From Flavobacteriales bacterium (lineage in GTDB: Bacteria; Bacteroidota; Bacteroidia; NS11-12g; UBA955): 64,000 nucleotides of DNA. Of this stretch, positions 18,013 to 27,654 are shown piece after piece (position 1 is the stretch's first letter; the number at the start of each line of letters is the position of its first letter). Both the position numbers and the translations under genes were made by a program. The notes beneath the pieces were generated by a model. The model did not search any database and was not told where the DNA came from. It saw only the letters and a program-made list of their open reading frames with translations. The DNA lies in assembly GCA_947496375.1 (NCBI GenBank), contig CANMCY010000013.1, positions 1 through 64,000 on the forward strand, in the 5' to 3' direction.

Positions 18013-20604
18013 ATGCTTCAACAAGGCCCTGTAAATCTTTATAAACTCTCTCTGTGGAAGTTTTGCCTTGTTTTGATTTTAACAGCCCTAATAACCCGTG
18101 CAGAAAAGACTTTCGGACAAGTGTCAAATCCTGCCGACACTTCCCGAATTAGCATAAGCCGACCCAAAAGTGAACTCGACAAGCCCATTATTTACAAGGC
18201 CGCGGATTCCATTTGGTTTAACCTGAAAAAAAATAGGGTTTATCTGTATAAAAATGCATCCATTGAATATGGAGATATGAACCTTACAGCCCATTTCATT
18301 GAGATAGACCTAAACAAAAAAGAGATATTTGCTACCGGCGGACCAGACAGTACAGGCAAATACAGCAATTTACCCGTATTAAAAGACGGCAACGACAACT
18401 ACAAGGCAGACAGTATACGATACAACAGCCAGTCTAAAAAAGGGCGCGTATACGGGGTGAGACTTACTCAGGATGAAGCGGTTATCCACCTGAATAAAGT
18501 GCTAAAACAGGAAGACGGCAGTTTTGTGGGACAAAACGGTAAAATCACCACCTGTAATGAAGACCATCCCCATTTTTATTTTAATGCAAGCCGTGTGAAA
18601 GTAATTCCCAACAATAAAGCTCTGTTTGGAGCTGCCAATCTTGTTGTGGAGGATGTCCCAACCCCACTGGCGGTACCCTTTGGAATTGCGCCATTGAAAA
18701 AAGGGCAACGAAACGGGATTTTATTTCCCGGCTACGGATATAACCAATTTAATAAAAGTTTCTACCTGCAAAACTTTGGATACTATATGGGGCTGGGCGA
18801 ATTTGCTGATTTATCGGTCAATACAGACGCCTATTTAAATGGCGACTTACGACTGGGTATTACCACCAACCTGATCAAGCGTTACAAATACCGCAGCAAT
18901 TTCGGGCTAGGGGCCAGCTGGTTCGGAAATGGGATTGAACGAAGCAGCCCGGCGTTCAAAAAAAATCTGGATTTAAGCATCAGGGGCAATTTTGCCTTTG
19001 ATCCGAAGTATTTGCCGGGTATTTCATTAAATGGAGATATCAATATACAGACTGGCAATTTTAACCGATTAAACTCCAGGGATATCAATTCGATAAGCAA
19101 CCAGCAATTTCAAAGCTCCATCAACTTTGGTAAAACCTTTTTACAAAACAAAGTAAACTTTACGGCAGCAGCCAGACACTCGCAAAACACGGCCAACAGA
19201 GACTTCCGGCTGGAATTGCCCAGCATGAATCTGGGTGTTTCATCGCTCACTCCATTTGCCGGAAAAAACAGCAGTAGAAATAAATGGTATGAGCAGCTGC
19301 GTCTGAGCTACAACATGCAATTCAGTAATGTAATCAACACCAAGGACAGCATACTCTTTAGCAGGGATTACAAGCAGGCACTGCAAAAAACGCAAAGCGG
19401 AATTAACCACAGCATTCCTATCAATACGAATATAAAATTGCTCAATGGAATCGTGAATATGTCACCCTCATTTAACTACCGTGAAACCTGGTACCTAAAA
19501 GCCACGGAAAAATTCATGGATACTGCGGGGGTGGTTCAGTCACGAGAAGAAAACGGATTTTATCGTTTGAATAACTGGGATTTCAACACGGGTTTCACCA
19601 CCAATATTTACGGTACTTTCCAGCGCAACCATGCCAAAAAAATCAAAGCACTGCGACATACGATTACCCCAACCATCAGTCTGGGATATCAGCCCAAAAT
19701 CAATGCAGCTTTGAGGGGTTGGGAGCAAAGCTATACCGATACCGGGGGAAAATCCATTCGGTATAACCGTTTTGAAAGGGGTATTTATGGAGGTGGCCAA
19801 AGTCAGTCTGAAAGCGGATATGTAGGCATTGGCATCAATAACAACCTGCAGGGTAAAAAAGTGGTGAGCACAGACAGCAGCGGTGAAGAGAAACTTGAAA
19901 AATTCAATTTAATTGATCAGTTGAGTTTTAATACCCGATACAATATGGTGGCAGAAAAGTTTAAATGGAGTGACGTACAGGCCAATTTCAACACCACCCT
20001 GATGAAAAACTTCAACATTACCGCCCGATCTGCTTTCAGTCTGTATCAAAGAGATTCTTTATTAAAAAATGTGCAGCGGTTTTTGTACGAAGACAGGCAA
20101 GCCCCTCTGCGCATGAGGAATGCCGGCGTTAGTATCAGTACGCGCCTGAGCCCGGAAATGTTCAAAAAGAAAGTGCAGGCCGAAAACACCAAAACCCTCA
20201 AACCCGAGGATGACCCTGAGAAAAAAGACATTCAAACCAAACCTGACGAATATTATCATTTCGACATTCCCTGGAGTCTGGCCTTTACCTACGTATTTGA
20301 TTACAATGCGGAAGCCAAAACCCGCTCACAACAAATTGGGAGTAACAGAATCAACATCAGCGGCGATATTAGTCTGACCCCCGAATGGAAAATCGGCTAC
20401 ACCACCGGCTACGATTTGCACAACAAAGAGATTGCATCCAGCCAGTTTACGGTTTCGAGAAATTTACACTGCTGGCAAATCGATTTTAACTGGGTCCCAT
20501 CCGGGTTTGCCAAACAATGGACCTTCAGTATCAGGCCCAAATCAGGGATGTTGCAGGACCTTAAACTTAACAAACGAGCGTTCTTTAATCCCGTTATGTT
20601 CTAA
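18013..20604 (+). CDS. LptD-like LPS assembly outer-membrane protein
   Basis: Large outer-membrane beta-barrel expected to insert LPS in the outer leaflet. After a signal peptide (LWKFCLVLILTALITRAEKT, cleavage near FGQ) comes an OstA/jellyroll-like part (about 45-220: IWFNLKKNRVYLYKNASIEY, MNLTAHFIEIDLNKKEIFA), then a long barrel (NGILFPGYGYNQFNKSFYLQ through FNPVMF). The final residue is Phe, typical of Bam substrates. About 863 residues. ATG 18013 is preferred to TTG 17959, since the signal peptide starts there. Divergent from the amidase. Confidence 0.88.
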   Translation: MLQQGPVNLYKLSLWKFCLVLILTALITRAEKTFGQVSNPADTSRISISRPKSELDKPIIYKAADSIWFNLKKNRVYLYKNASIEYGDMNLTAHFIEIDLNKKEIFATGGPDSTGKYSNLPVLKDGNDNYKADSIRYNSQSKKGRVYGVRLTQDEAVIHLNKVLKQEDGSFVGQNGKITTCNEDHPHFYFNASRVKVIPNNKALFGAANLVVEDVPTPLAVPFGIAPLKKGQRNGILFPGYGYNQFNKSFYLQNFGYYMGLGEFADLSVNTDAYLNGDLRLGITTNLIKRYKYRSNFGLGASWFGNGIERSSPAFKKNLDLSIRGNFAFDPKYLPGISLNGDINIQTGNFNRLNSRDINSISNQQFQSSINFGKTFLQNKVNFTAAARHSQNTANRDFRLELPSMNLGVSSLTPFAGKNSSRNKWYEQLRLSYNMQFSNVINTKDSILFSRDYKQALQKTQSGINHSIPINTNIKLLNGIVNMSPSFNYRETWYLKATEKFMDTAGVVQSREENGFYRLNNWDFNTGFTTNIYGTFQRNHAKKIKALRHTITPTISLGYQPKINAALRGWEQSYTDTGGKSIRYNRFERGIYGGGQSQSESGYVGIGINNNLQGKKVVSTDSSGEEKLEKFNLIDQLSFNTRYNMVAEKFKWSDVQANFNTTLMKNFNITARSAFSLYQRDSLLKNVQRFLYEDRQAPLRMRNAGVSISTRLSPEMFKKKVQAENTKTLKPEDDPEKKDIQTKPDEYYHFDIPWSLAFTYVFDYNAEAKTRSQQIGSNRINISGDISLTPEWKIGYTTGYDLHNKEIASSQFTVSRNLHCWQIDFNWVPSGFAKQWTFSIRPKSGMLQDLKLNKRAFFNPVMF

Positions 20605-20634
20605 ACATTTGTCAAACTTAATTGTTACAAATAT

Positions 20635-21102
20635 ATGACTCTCTCCATCGGACAAGCAGCCCCAAACTTTACCCTATTCAATGACCAGAAAAAAGAAGTA
20701 ACGCTCAGCGACTTCTTAGGCAAAAACGTGGTGCTCCTCTTCGTGCCACAGGCGTTCACCGGTGTTTGCACCGCAGAATTGTGCCAGATGCGCGATAGCT
20801 ACCATGATTACGCTAATTTAAATGCCGAAATTCTGTCGGTTTCTGTAGATTCTGTTTTCACCCTTGAAAAATGGAAAAAAGACGAAGGTTACAACTTCAA
20901 CCTCCTTTCCGACTTCAACAAAGAGGTGAGCCGCGCCTATGGTTCTCTTTATGAAGAATGGATTTTTGGCATGAAAGGGGTTTCAAAGCGCAGTGCGTTC
21001 GTCATTGACAAAGAAGGAATAATCCGCTACGCCGAAGTACTGGAAAACCCCGGAGAAATGCCCAACTTACAGGCAGTAAAAGATACTGTAGCATCCCTCT
21101 GA
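20635..21102 (+). CDS. Peroxiredoxin (AhpE/BCP-like)
   Basis: Thiol peroxidase reducing hydrogen peroxide and organic peroxides. The catalytic loop is PQAFTGVCTAELCQMRD: Cys45 is peroxidatic, with a second Cys at 50. The CX4C spacing resembles PrxQ/BCP, while the FTGVC context resembles AhpE-like enzymes. 155 residues, cytoplasmic, whole thioredoxin fold. ATG 20635 lies 30 bp after lptD. A 13-bp hairpin follows the stop. Confidence 0.93.
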   Translation: MTLSIGQAAPNFTLFNDQKKEVTLSDFLGKNVVLLFVPQAFTGVCTAELCQMRDSYHDYANLNAEILSVSVDSVFTLEKWKKDEGYNFNLLSDFNKEVSRAYGSLYEEWIFGMKGVSKRSAFVIDKEGIIRYAEVLENPGEMPNLQAVKDTVASL

Positions 21103-21117
21103 CCATTGAAATGAGCA

Positions 21118-21155
21118 TAAAATAATCTCCGCAAAATATGAGGAGATTATTTTAT
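21118..21155 (+). terminator. Hairpin after the peroxiredoxin gene
   Basis: TAAAATAATCTCC (21118-21130) pairs perfectly with GGAGATTATTTTA (21142-21154) across an 11-nt loop. The right arm contains the T-run, as in many Bacteroidota terminators. Confidence 0.7.
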
Positions 21156-21204
21156 TTAAAGCCATTTTATTGCCATTAAGGTGGTGATTTATTAAATTGC
21201 GGAT

Positions 21205-22290
21205 ATGCGCCTCGTATTAATGAGCTTGTTGTTGTGGGTCGTTCTTTCGGCGCCGGCACAATCTACCCCCGCTCCAGAACATTTACGAATTAAATATTAT
21301 TATCAACCGGGCGACAGCATAATACCTTCCATAAAACCGGATGCCTATCTGTTCAAGCTACTCAAAGACTGGAAATTCCTAAATCCCGACAGCACCCGGG
21401 TAGAACCATGCGATGGCTTTGACACCATTCTTCCCTTATACCACTACGATTTTATGGCCAGGCATGGCGGTTTTTTCTTTCTGCCTACAGAAATTAGCAA
21501 CCTTGCATACCGCAAGTTTCTGGTTTCTACCCGCAACCCTGCATACACCCCTGACACCAACTGCTGGCTAGGACCTAAGCAATTCAGCGAACCCCTTTCA
21601 CATTACTATTTTCAACATCCGGCCTATAATGATTATCCCGTATGCGGCATTTCATTCAATCAGGCAAAGGCCTACTGTTTATGGCTACAAGACAGTTTAA
21701 ACAATATGCTGACAACTAGAAAAACACCTCAGCGCATTCAGGTAGATATACCCAGTTCAGACGAATGGGTTCATATTTATTACTATGCTATCCGTCAGCA
21801 TGAAATCAAATACAAACTTAAGCTACCCAAACCCACCTACCTACAATTTGCCTCTCCCGGCAATCATAACAGGGTTATTTCCGGGACATGGTATAGTTCA
21901 AGAATGGCCCCCATCAAGCCCAATTCAACAGATTTTTTTGTTTATACAGCTCCCATAAATGGGATGGCTGCAGTGGGCGGGGTTTATCACGTCATGGGCA
22001 ACGTAGCAGAGTGGACAAGGAGTTCTGCACAAAGCCATCTTTTTAACCATAAAGAATACATATACACGGTTACCGGACGGATAACTCCTAATGTGTATGA
22101 AAACCACAGTGCAGCCACCTTAGAAAAATTCATTCGGGGAGATGCGATGAATAACCTGATGGTTATTAAAGGCGGTTCCTGGATGGACGATCCTTATTAT
22201 CTTCAACCCGGGGCTCTATTTTTTCAGGATAAAAACAAGGGGCAGGCCAATATTGGATTCAGACCAATTATTAGGGTTGTCAAGCCTTAA
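21205..22290 (+). CDS. Exported SUMF1/FGE-domain protein, GldJ/GldK-like
   Basis: 361 residues with a signal peptide (MRLVLMSLLLWVVLSAPAQS) but no lipobox Cys. The C-type-lectin-like SUMF1 fold spans about 90-361: FFFLPTEISNLAYRKFLV, YFQHPAYNDYPVCGISFNQAKAYCLWLQ, YHVMGNVAEWTRSS, VIKGGSWMDDPYY, NIGFRPIIRVV. The active-site cysteines of true formylglycine-generating enzymes are missing after GGSW, so it is probably structural. GldJ/GldK of the T9SS and gliding motor share this fold, but no gld genes are adjacent, so a link is inference. It overlaps lysA tail-to-tail by 4 bp. Confidence 0.85.
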   Translation: MRLVLMSLLLWVVLSAPAQSTPAPEHLRIKYYYQPGDSIIPSIKPDAYLFKLLKDWKFLNPDSTRVEPCDGFDTILPLYHYDFMARHGGFFFLPTEISNLAYRKFLVSTRNPAYTPDTNCWLGPKQFSEPLSHYYFQHPAYNDYPVCGISFNQAKAYCLWLQDSLNNMLTTRKTPQRIQVDIPSSDEWVHIYYYAIRQHEIKYKLKLPKPTYLQFASPGNHNRVISGTWYSSRMAPIKPNSTDFFVYTAPINGMAAVGGVYHVMGNVAEWTRSSAQSHLFNHKEYIYTVTGRITPNVYENHSAATLEKFIRGDAMNNLMVIKGGSWMDDPYYLQPGALFFQDKNKGQANIGFRPIIRVVKP

Positions 22291-23495
22291 AGCACCTCAA
22301 TTTCGTTGCGTATAAGGTCTTCGAAAGTTTCCCTGCGTCTAATAAGCTTCGCCTCACCGTTAATCACCAGTACTTCAGCAGGTCTGAATCGCGCATTATA
22401 ATTGTTGCTCATGGTAAAACCATAAGCACCTGCATTGTAAATAGCCAAAATATCGCCTTCGCGTACTTCTGCTATTTTGCGGTCATAGCCCAGCGTATCG
22501 GTTTCGCAGATGTAGCCTACCACAGAATATAAACGGGGCAGACCCTCAGCGTTACTTACATTTTCAATGCGGTGATAGGCGTCATAAAACATAGGTCTGA
22601 TGAGGTGATTCTGACCGCTGTCTACACCAATAAATACCGTACTGGTAGTTTGCTTAATAACATTTGCCTTCACCAGTAAATAACCGGCCTCGCTCACAAT
22701 AAACTTACCCGGCTCAAACCAAAGTTCCAGTTCCCTGCCATAGTGGGCACAGAAACGCTGAAATGCCTCTGCGATGCGGCTTCCGGTATCTGAAATATCG
22801 GTTACTATATCTCCCTCCTTATAGGGAACTTTAAATCCGCTGCCAAAATCCATAAACTCCAGATCCGGGAAGTCTGAGGCGGCTTCAAACAGCAGTTCAG
22901 CTCCGCGTAAAAATACATCTGCATCCAGAATATCGCTGCCTGTATGCATGTGCAGTCCATTAATCTTCATTTGATGGCTTTGAACTACGCGCAGCACATG
23001 TCGCAACTGATAAATGCTAATACCAAATTTAGAATCGATATGACCCACTGAAATGTGGCTATGACCTCCGGCCATGATGTGAGGATTGAGCCGCAAACAG
23101 CACTTAACACTACCGCCATAGTAATGTCCGAATTCCTCCAGAATACTGATATTGTCAATATTGATATGAACACCCAGTTTTACGGCTTCCTGAATCTCCT
23201 CAAAATCAACACAGTTAGGAGTATACATGATTTGTTCGGGTGAAAAACCCGCCCTGAGGCCAAGCTGCACCTCCTGAATACTGACTGCATCCAGACCGGC
23301 ACCTTCATTCTTCAATACACGCAGTATATTTACATTGTTAAGAGCTTTCAATGCATAATGCAGGCTGACTTTCACCCCCGGAAAAGCATTCTTCAAACGG
23401 TGATACTGCGTCTTAACTTTTTCTGCATCGTACACATACACAGGTGTACCAAACTGCGCTGCGATTTCGGTGGCGTCTATAGAACCAATTTTCAT
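22287..23495 (-). CDS. lysA: Diaminopimelate decarboxylase
   Basis: PLP enzyme making L-lysine from meso-diaminopimelate. The PLP lysine is Lys50 in SLHYALKALNN. Other landmarks are GSGFKVPYKEGD (phosphate-binding), ELWFEPGKFIVSEAGYLLV (substrate Arg loop region), CETDTLG (catalytic Cys) and NAGAYGFTMSNNYNARFRP. 402 residues, full length. Fold III decarboxylases also include carboxynorspermidine decarboxylase, but the CETDT and EAGYLL segments favour LysA. It is separated from secDF by a strong terminator, so it has its own promoter. Confidence 0.93.
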   Translation of the reverse strand: MKIGSIDATEIAAQFGTPVYVYDAEKVKTQYHRLKNAFPGVKVSLHYALKALNNVNILRVLKNEGAGLDAVSIQEVQLGLRAGFSPEQIMYTPNCVDFEEIQEAVKLGVHINIDNISILEEFGHYYGGSVKCCLRLNPHIMAGGHSHISVGHIDSKFGISIYQLRHVLRVVQSHQMKINGLHMHTGSDILDADVFLRGAELLFEAASDFPDLEFMDFGSGFKVPYKEGDIVTDISDTGSRIAEAFQRFCAHYGRELELWFEPGKFIVSEAGYLLVKANVIKQTTSTVFIGVDSGQNHLIRPMFYDAYHRIENVSNAEGLPRLYSVVGYICETDTLGYDRKIAEVREGDILAIYNAGAYGFTMSNNYNARFRPAEVLVINGEAKLIRRRETFEDLIRNEIEVL

Positions 23496-23514
23496 TTTTT
23501 ACTCTTTATTTCAT

Positions 23515-23546
23515 AAAAAAAGCGGAGAATAAATCCCCGCTTTTTT
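23515..23546 (-). terminator. Bidirectional-type terminator between secDF and lysA
   Basis: AAAAAAAGCGG (23515-23525), an 11-nt loop, CCGCTTTTTT (23537-23546). It ends secDF transcription on the minus strand and has a T-tract on both strands. Confidence 0.88.
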
Positions 23547-23562
23547 GCGAAGACTTATTGTA

Positions 23563-26500
23563 TTAAGCTTTCTTTATGCTTTTATTTTTTTTCAGTCCAA
23601 AATCCACTACCACAGGAGTAGCAATGAATATGGATGAATAAGTACCTACAATGATACCCAGCACCAGTGCCAGTGAGAAACCTTTTAATGCATCGCCTCC
23701 AAACAGGAAGAGGATAATACATACGAAGAAAACGGTAGCGGAGGTAATCAGGGTACGGCTTAGTGTTTGGTTAATAGCCATGTTGATGAGCTTGTGATCA
23801 TCTTTTTCCACGCGGCTGTTACCTGAAAGGAATTCACGTATACGGTCGAATACAATTACCGTATCATTCATAGAATAACCGATAACTGTAAGCAATGCAG
23901 CAATCAGGTGCTGATCAAATTCCACAGGGAAGGGAACCCAGCCATCCATAATACTGTAGCAAGCCAGAATGAACACAATATCGTGAATCAGGGCAATGGT
24001 GGCACCCAGACCATAGGCAGCACTGCGGAAACGCAGTAAGATGTAGGCAAACATTAAGAATACGGCTACGATCAGCAATACGGTAGACTTGTTGCGCGTG
24101 CTGGCTGCGACAGAAGAACCCACCTTAGAGGTTCCCTTGATCGAATCTGAAGACACACCCAATTCTTTCAGTGCATTGACTACCTCAGTAGTGGTTTTGT
24201 CTCTGGCCTCCTTGCTATTCTCATTCAGTCTGTGGGTGGTAATTACACGGAACTGACCTTCTTTACCAAAAGTCTTGGCTTCGTTGCTGCTTCCGGGGAA
24301 TGCTTTATCCAGGGTTTCCTTAATCTTACCCACAGAAACATCTTTGGCCTTATCAAACTGAATGATGAATGAATTACCCCCTTTAAAGTCGATACCGGTT
24401 GTTAAGCCCCCCTTGTAAATAAAGCTGCCTATACCAAAAAGAATGATAGGCAGAGAGAGAACGTAGGCACGCTTACGGTATTTAACAAAATCAAAATTGG
24501 TGTTGTTCAATACGTTCTCGCTGTAAGGGAAAGAGAATTTGAGGTCTTTTTTCTTATTAACCCGATTTTCGAGCATCCAGCGGGTAACCAATAAAGAGGT
24601 ATAAACGGAGGTAAATACACCGATTACAAAAATCACGGCAAAACCATAAGCAGGTCCGGAACCGGCCATCAACAGCGCTATACCTGCCAACAGGGTTGTT
24701 AAATTGGAGTCAATAATGGCGGACAATGCGTATTTGAAACCGTTTTTAACGGCTTGTGCCAAACTGATTTTATTTCTAAGCTCTTCTTTAATACGTTCAT
24801 AAATAAGAACGTTGGCATCCACCGCCATACCAATGGTCAATACGATACCGGCCATACCTGGAAGGGTAAGTGAGGCACCTAGACTGGCCAAAATGCCAAA
24901 AATCAGGAACATGTTGGCAAACACGGCTATGATTGAGTACACCCCTGCCCTGTTGTAGTAAAGAACCATGAAAATAAGGATACCCACAAAGCCCATGAGC
25001 AGTGAATTGGTACCTCTGCTAATCGATTCTTCACCCAGTGAAGGTCCCACCACATCGCTGGCCACAATTCTTGCTGGCGCAGGCAATTTACCTGCTTTCA
25101 ACACGTTGGCCAAATCATCTGCTTCTTTGATATCGAAGTTTCCGGTAATCTGGCTTTGGCCTCCGCTAATTTTTTGGTTTACAACGGGAGCAGAGTATAC
25201 ACGGTCATCCAGTACAATGGCGATGTGCTTATTAATATTGGCACCTGTAATCTGGGCCCAGCGGCTGGCGGCCTGCGGCGACATTTCCATGCTCACTTCC
25301 ACTTCACCTGTCTGGCTGGTTTGCGAACGTGCATCTGAAATGATATTTTCTTCTTCACTGGCAAGGGCGGCCTTACCATCACGATCCAGTTTCAGGAAAT
25401 ATACCAGGTGCTGGTCACTATATTCTTCAATGAGTTTGTTGGCAGCACTCTCTGATTTTTTATCATTTTTCATGAGTGCACTTTTCAGTTCGCCCAGATC
25501 AATGGGTTTGGAACTGAAGGCAACCTTGAGGGTTCCTTCCATCACGGAAGCATACTGTGGTTTCTGAAGTTCGGCAATCAGCGCATCCCTGTCGGAACCG
25601 CGCACAGATGCAACAGAGCTTCCCATAGATACGAAGTAGCTGTACCCTTTCAGTCTTAACAACAACTTTCCAAGCGGGCCGTCATCTTTTGATTTTGAAG
25701 CTATTGCTGTATCTTTTTTGGCAACTACACCTGGGGTATCTGTCTTGGTTATACTTGTATCTGTTTTTGCAGCCAGTGCGGATTGTTTACCGGCTTTGTA
25801 CAGCACATCAAGCATTTTACTGGCCTCTGCTCCTTTTTGTGTATTTCCATACACCTCATAGAATTCCAGATTGGCACTTTTTTCCAACAGGTCTTCCAGA
25901 CGGCGGGGATTATCAACACCGGGCAATTCCACGCTGATGCGGCCACCGTCAATTTTCTGTATGGTGGGCTGTGTTACGTTGGCCTGGTTGATACGTTTTT
26001 CAACAACATCATATACCCTGTCTATGGCCGTTCCGGTTTCGTCGCTTAATATTTTACGAACCTGTGCTTCTGTACTGGAAGACTGTATTCCATTGGGGTT
26101 ATTGCTTTTGGCAAATACGTTAACAATTTTACGATTGGGAGCTACCTTGGTGAAAGCAGACATGAAATTGTCTACGTAATTACCACCTTTGTTTTTCTCG
26201 TCTTCATCGGCCTGCGCAATGGCTTTCTGAAGGTCTGAATCGGAAGGATCATTTGCCATCCCTTTGATGATGGCGCCTTTATCTACTTCCAGAATAACGT
26301 TCATCCCCCCACGCAAATCGAGCCCGAGGTTAATTTCACGCTGTTTACATTCAAAGTAGTTGTAACTGGCTATCCACAGGTCGTAGATGGTTTCACGCGA
26401 ACCCAGACTATCGATGTAGCCACGGTAAGCTTTGCCATAGTTGAGGCCTTTTTTCTGTTGTTTTTCGGCAAATTGCTGGGCCTTGGTTTCGAAACTTTGT

Positions 26501-26583
26501 GCTTTCCAGGTGAATGACAGCTGAAATAAACAAGCGATGGCCAAAACGACCGAGAATACAATAACGGAACGATTATTCTTCAT
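23563..26583 (-). CDS. secDF: Fused protein translocase subunit SecDF
   Basis: Proton-driven subunit that pulls preproteins from SecYEG. One polypeptide of 1006 residues holds SecD then SecF. The SecD half begins with a helix (residues 8-26) and has NLGLDLRGGMNVILEVDKG, the periplasmic P1 domain and the block IVLTIGMAVDANVLIYERIKEEL. The SecF half starts about residue 690 with TGIDFKGGNSFIIQF and VIGYSMNDTVIVFDRIREFL. Around 12 helices in total. A region near residues 260-300 is rich in Lys, Thr and Asp and looks unstructured. The fusion is usual in Bacteroidota. Confidence 0.96.
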   Translation of the reverse strand: MKNNRSVIVFSVVLAIACLFQLSFTWKAQSFETKAQQFAEKQQKKGLNYGKAYRGYIDSLGSRETIYDLWIASYNYFECKQREINLGLDLRGGMNVILEVDKGAIIKGMANDPSDSDLQKAIAQADEDEKNKGGNYVDNFMSAFTKVAPNRKIVNVFAKSNNPNGIQSSSTEAQVRKILSDETGTAIDRVYDVVEKRINQANVTQPTIQKIDGGRISVELPGVDNPRRLEDLLEKSANLEFYEVYGNTQKGAEASKMLDVLYKAGKQSALAAKTDTSITKTDTPGVVAKKDTAIASKSKDDGPLGKLLLRLKGYSYFVSMGSSVASVRGSDRDALIAELQKPQYASVMEGTLKVAFSSKPIDLGELKSALMKNDKKSESAANKLIEEYSDQHLVYFLKLDRDGKAALASEEENIISDARSQTSQTGEVEVSMEMSPQAASRWAQITGANINKHIAIVLDDRVYSAPVVNQKISGGQSQITGNFDIKEADDLANVLKAGKLPAPARIVASDVVGPSLGEESISRGTNSLLMGFVGILIFMVLYYNRAGVYSIIAVFANMFLIFGILASLGASLTLPGMAGIVLTIGMAVDANVLIYERIKEELRNKISLAQAVKNGFKYALSAIIDSNLTTLLAGIALLMAGSGPAYGFAVIFVIGVFTSVYTSLLVTRWMLENRVNKKKDLKFSFPYSENVLNNTNFDFVKYRKRAYVLSLPIILFGIGSFIYKGGLTTGIDFKGGNSFIIQFDKAKDVSVGKIKETLDKAFPGSSNEAKTFGKEGQFRVITTHRLNENSKEARDKTTTEVVNALKELGVSSDSIKGTSKVGSSVAASTRNKSTVLLIVAVFLMFAYILLRFRSAAYGLGATIALIHDIVFILACYSIMDGWVPFPVEFDQHLIAALLTVIGYSMNDTVIVFDRIREFLSGNSRVEKDDHKLINMAINQTLSRTLITSATVFFVCIILFLFGGDALKGFSLALVLGIIVGTYSSIFIATPVVVDFGLKKNKSIKKA

Positions 26584-26673
26584 GTGATTGAGTCAATGCG
26601 GTTTTTAGGAAGTCGCGAAAATACGGAAAAAATTACGAACTGCAAGGAAAAAAAGCAGTTCCAACAAGCAATT

Positions 26674-27639
26674 TCACATTTGATGTAAAAGCTTGCTAAT
26701 TTCGACCATAGATTGTTTTTGCATACAATCAAAATGGCCTTTGGGACAGGCATTGAAACCAATTTTACTGCAAGGGCGGCATGCTACGCCTGCTACTTCT
26801 GCGAGGATTGGCTTTGAATTCATTGTTTCCGGCAAAAATGGTCCCATGCCAAAATCGGGTATGGTATTGCCCCAGATAGATACAATCGGCTTTCGCAATG
26901 CCGCAGCTATATGCATCAAACCTGTGTCATGGGTGACCACTTTTGTGGCACTTGCCAGCACCTGCGCACTTTGATCCAACGTGAGTTTACCGCACATATT
27001 GGTTACGCGGTCGGGAAACTGCGATGCCAATATTTCTCCCACTTGCGAATCATTTCCATCCCCCAGTAAAACCCAGTATTCATTTGAGGTTTTTATTAAT
27101 TCTTCAATTTTGTTTAGGGGCATACGCTTGGTTGCCCAAGTTCCGCCAATGGCATAAGCAGTGTAACGCATGCCTTGCAAACCATTCACCTCCGATTCCG
27201 TGTAAAAAAAATCCAGGCCTTTACCGTCGTATTTCACGCCCCATTTTTTTATCGTATCCATATATCTGTATACGACGTGCTCACAGGGTTTGGTGGAAAG
27301 TTTTTTCACCAGAAGCCATTTGCGTAGATTTTGCTTGCGAAAAACATGAAATGACACACCGGGAAGCAAAGTTCGAAGAAGCCGGGTTCGAAGATTGGCG
27401 TGCAAATCCAACACTGCGGTGTATTTTTCATTTCTAAGCGATTTTGCCAGCGATGAAACACTGCCTTGCAGGGTTATTACCTTATCTATATGGGGATTGG
27501 CTTCCAGAATGCCCGCATACTGGGGCTTAGTGGCATAATGAATTTCTACCTCCGGCAACTGTTCTTTCAAACAGCGCACCACCGGTGTTGTGAGCACAAT
27601 ATCACCAATGGAACTGAAGCGAAGAATCAGAATTTTCAT
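26674..27639 (-). CDS. Glycosyltransferase family 9 (heptosyltransferase-like)
   Basis: Predicted to add a sugar, possibly a heptose, to the LPS core from a nucleotide donor. It begins MKILILRFSSIGDIVLTTPV, the family N-terminus, and the donor-binding half has HDTGLMHIAAALRKPIVSIW and TIPDFGMGPFLP. A Cys-rich end (CRPCSKIGFNACPKGHFDC) is common in Bacteroidota members. 321 residues. It lies 15 bp after the PolX-like gene, so the two probably share a transcript. Confidence 0.92.
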   Translation of the reverse strand: MKILILRFSSIGDIVLTTPVVRCLKEQLPEVEIHYATKPQYAGILEANPHIDKVITLQGSVSSLAKSLRNEKYTAVLDLHANLRTRLLRTLLPGVSFHVFRKQNLRKWLLVKKLSTKPCEHVVYRYMDTIKKWGVKYDGKGLDFFYTESEVNGLQGMRYTAYAIGGTWATKRMPLNKIEELIKTSNEYWVLLGDGNDSQVGEILASQFPDRVTNMCGKLTLDQSAQVLASATKVVTHDTGLMHIAAALRKPIVSIWGNTIPDFGMGPFLPETMNSKPILAEVAGVACRPCSKIGFNACPKGHFDCMQKQSMVEISKLLHQM

Positions 27640-27654
27640 AAACCCGGCACGAAG

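Noticed and set aside
24968-25567. Antisense frame of 199 codons opposite secDF
   Set aside because: No family features, and it lies entirely within the conserved SecD coding region.
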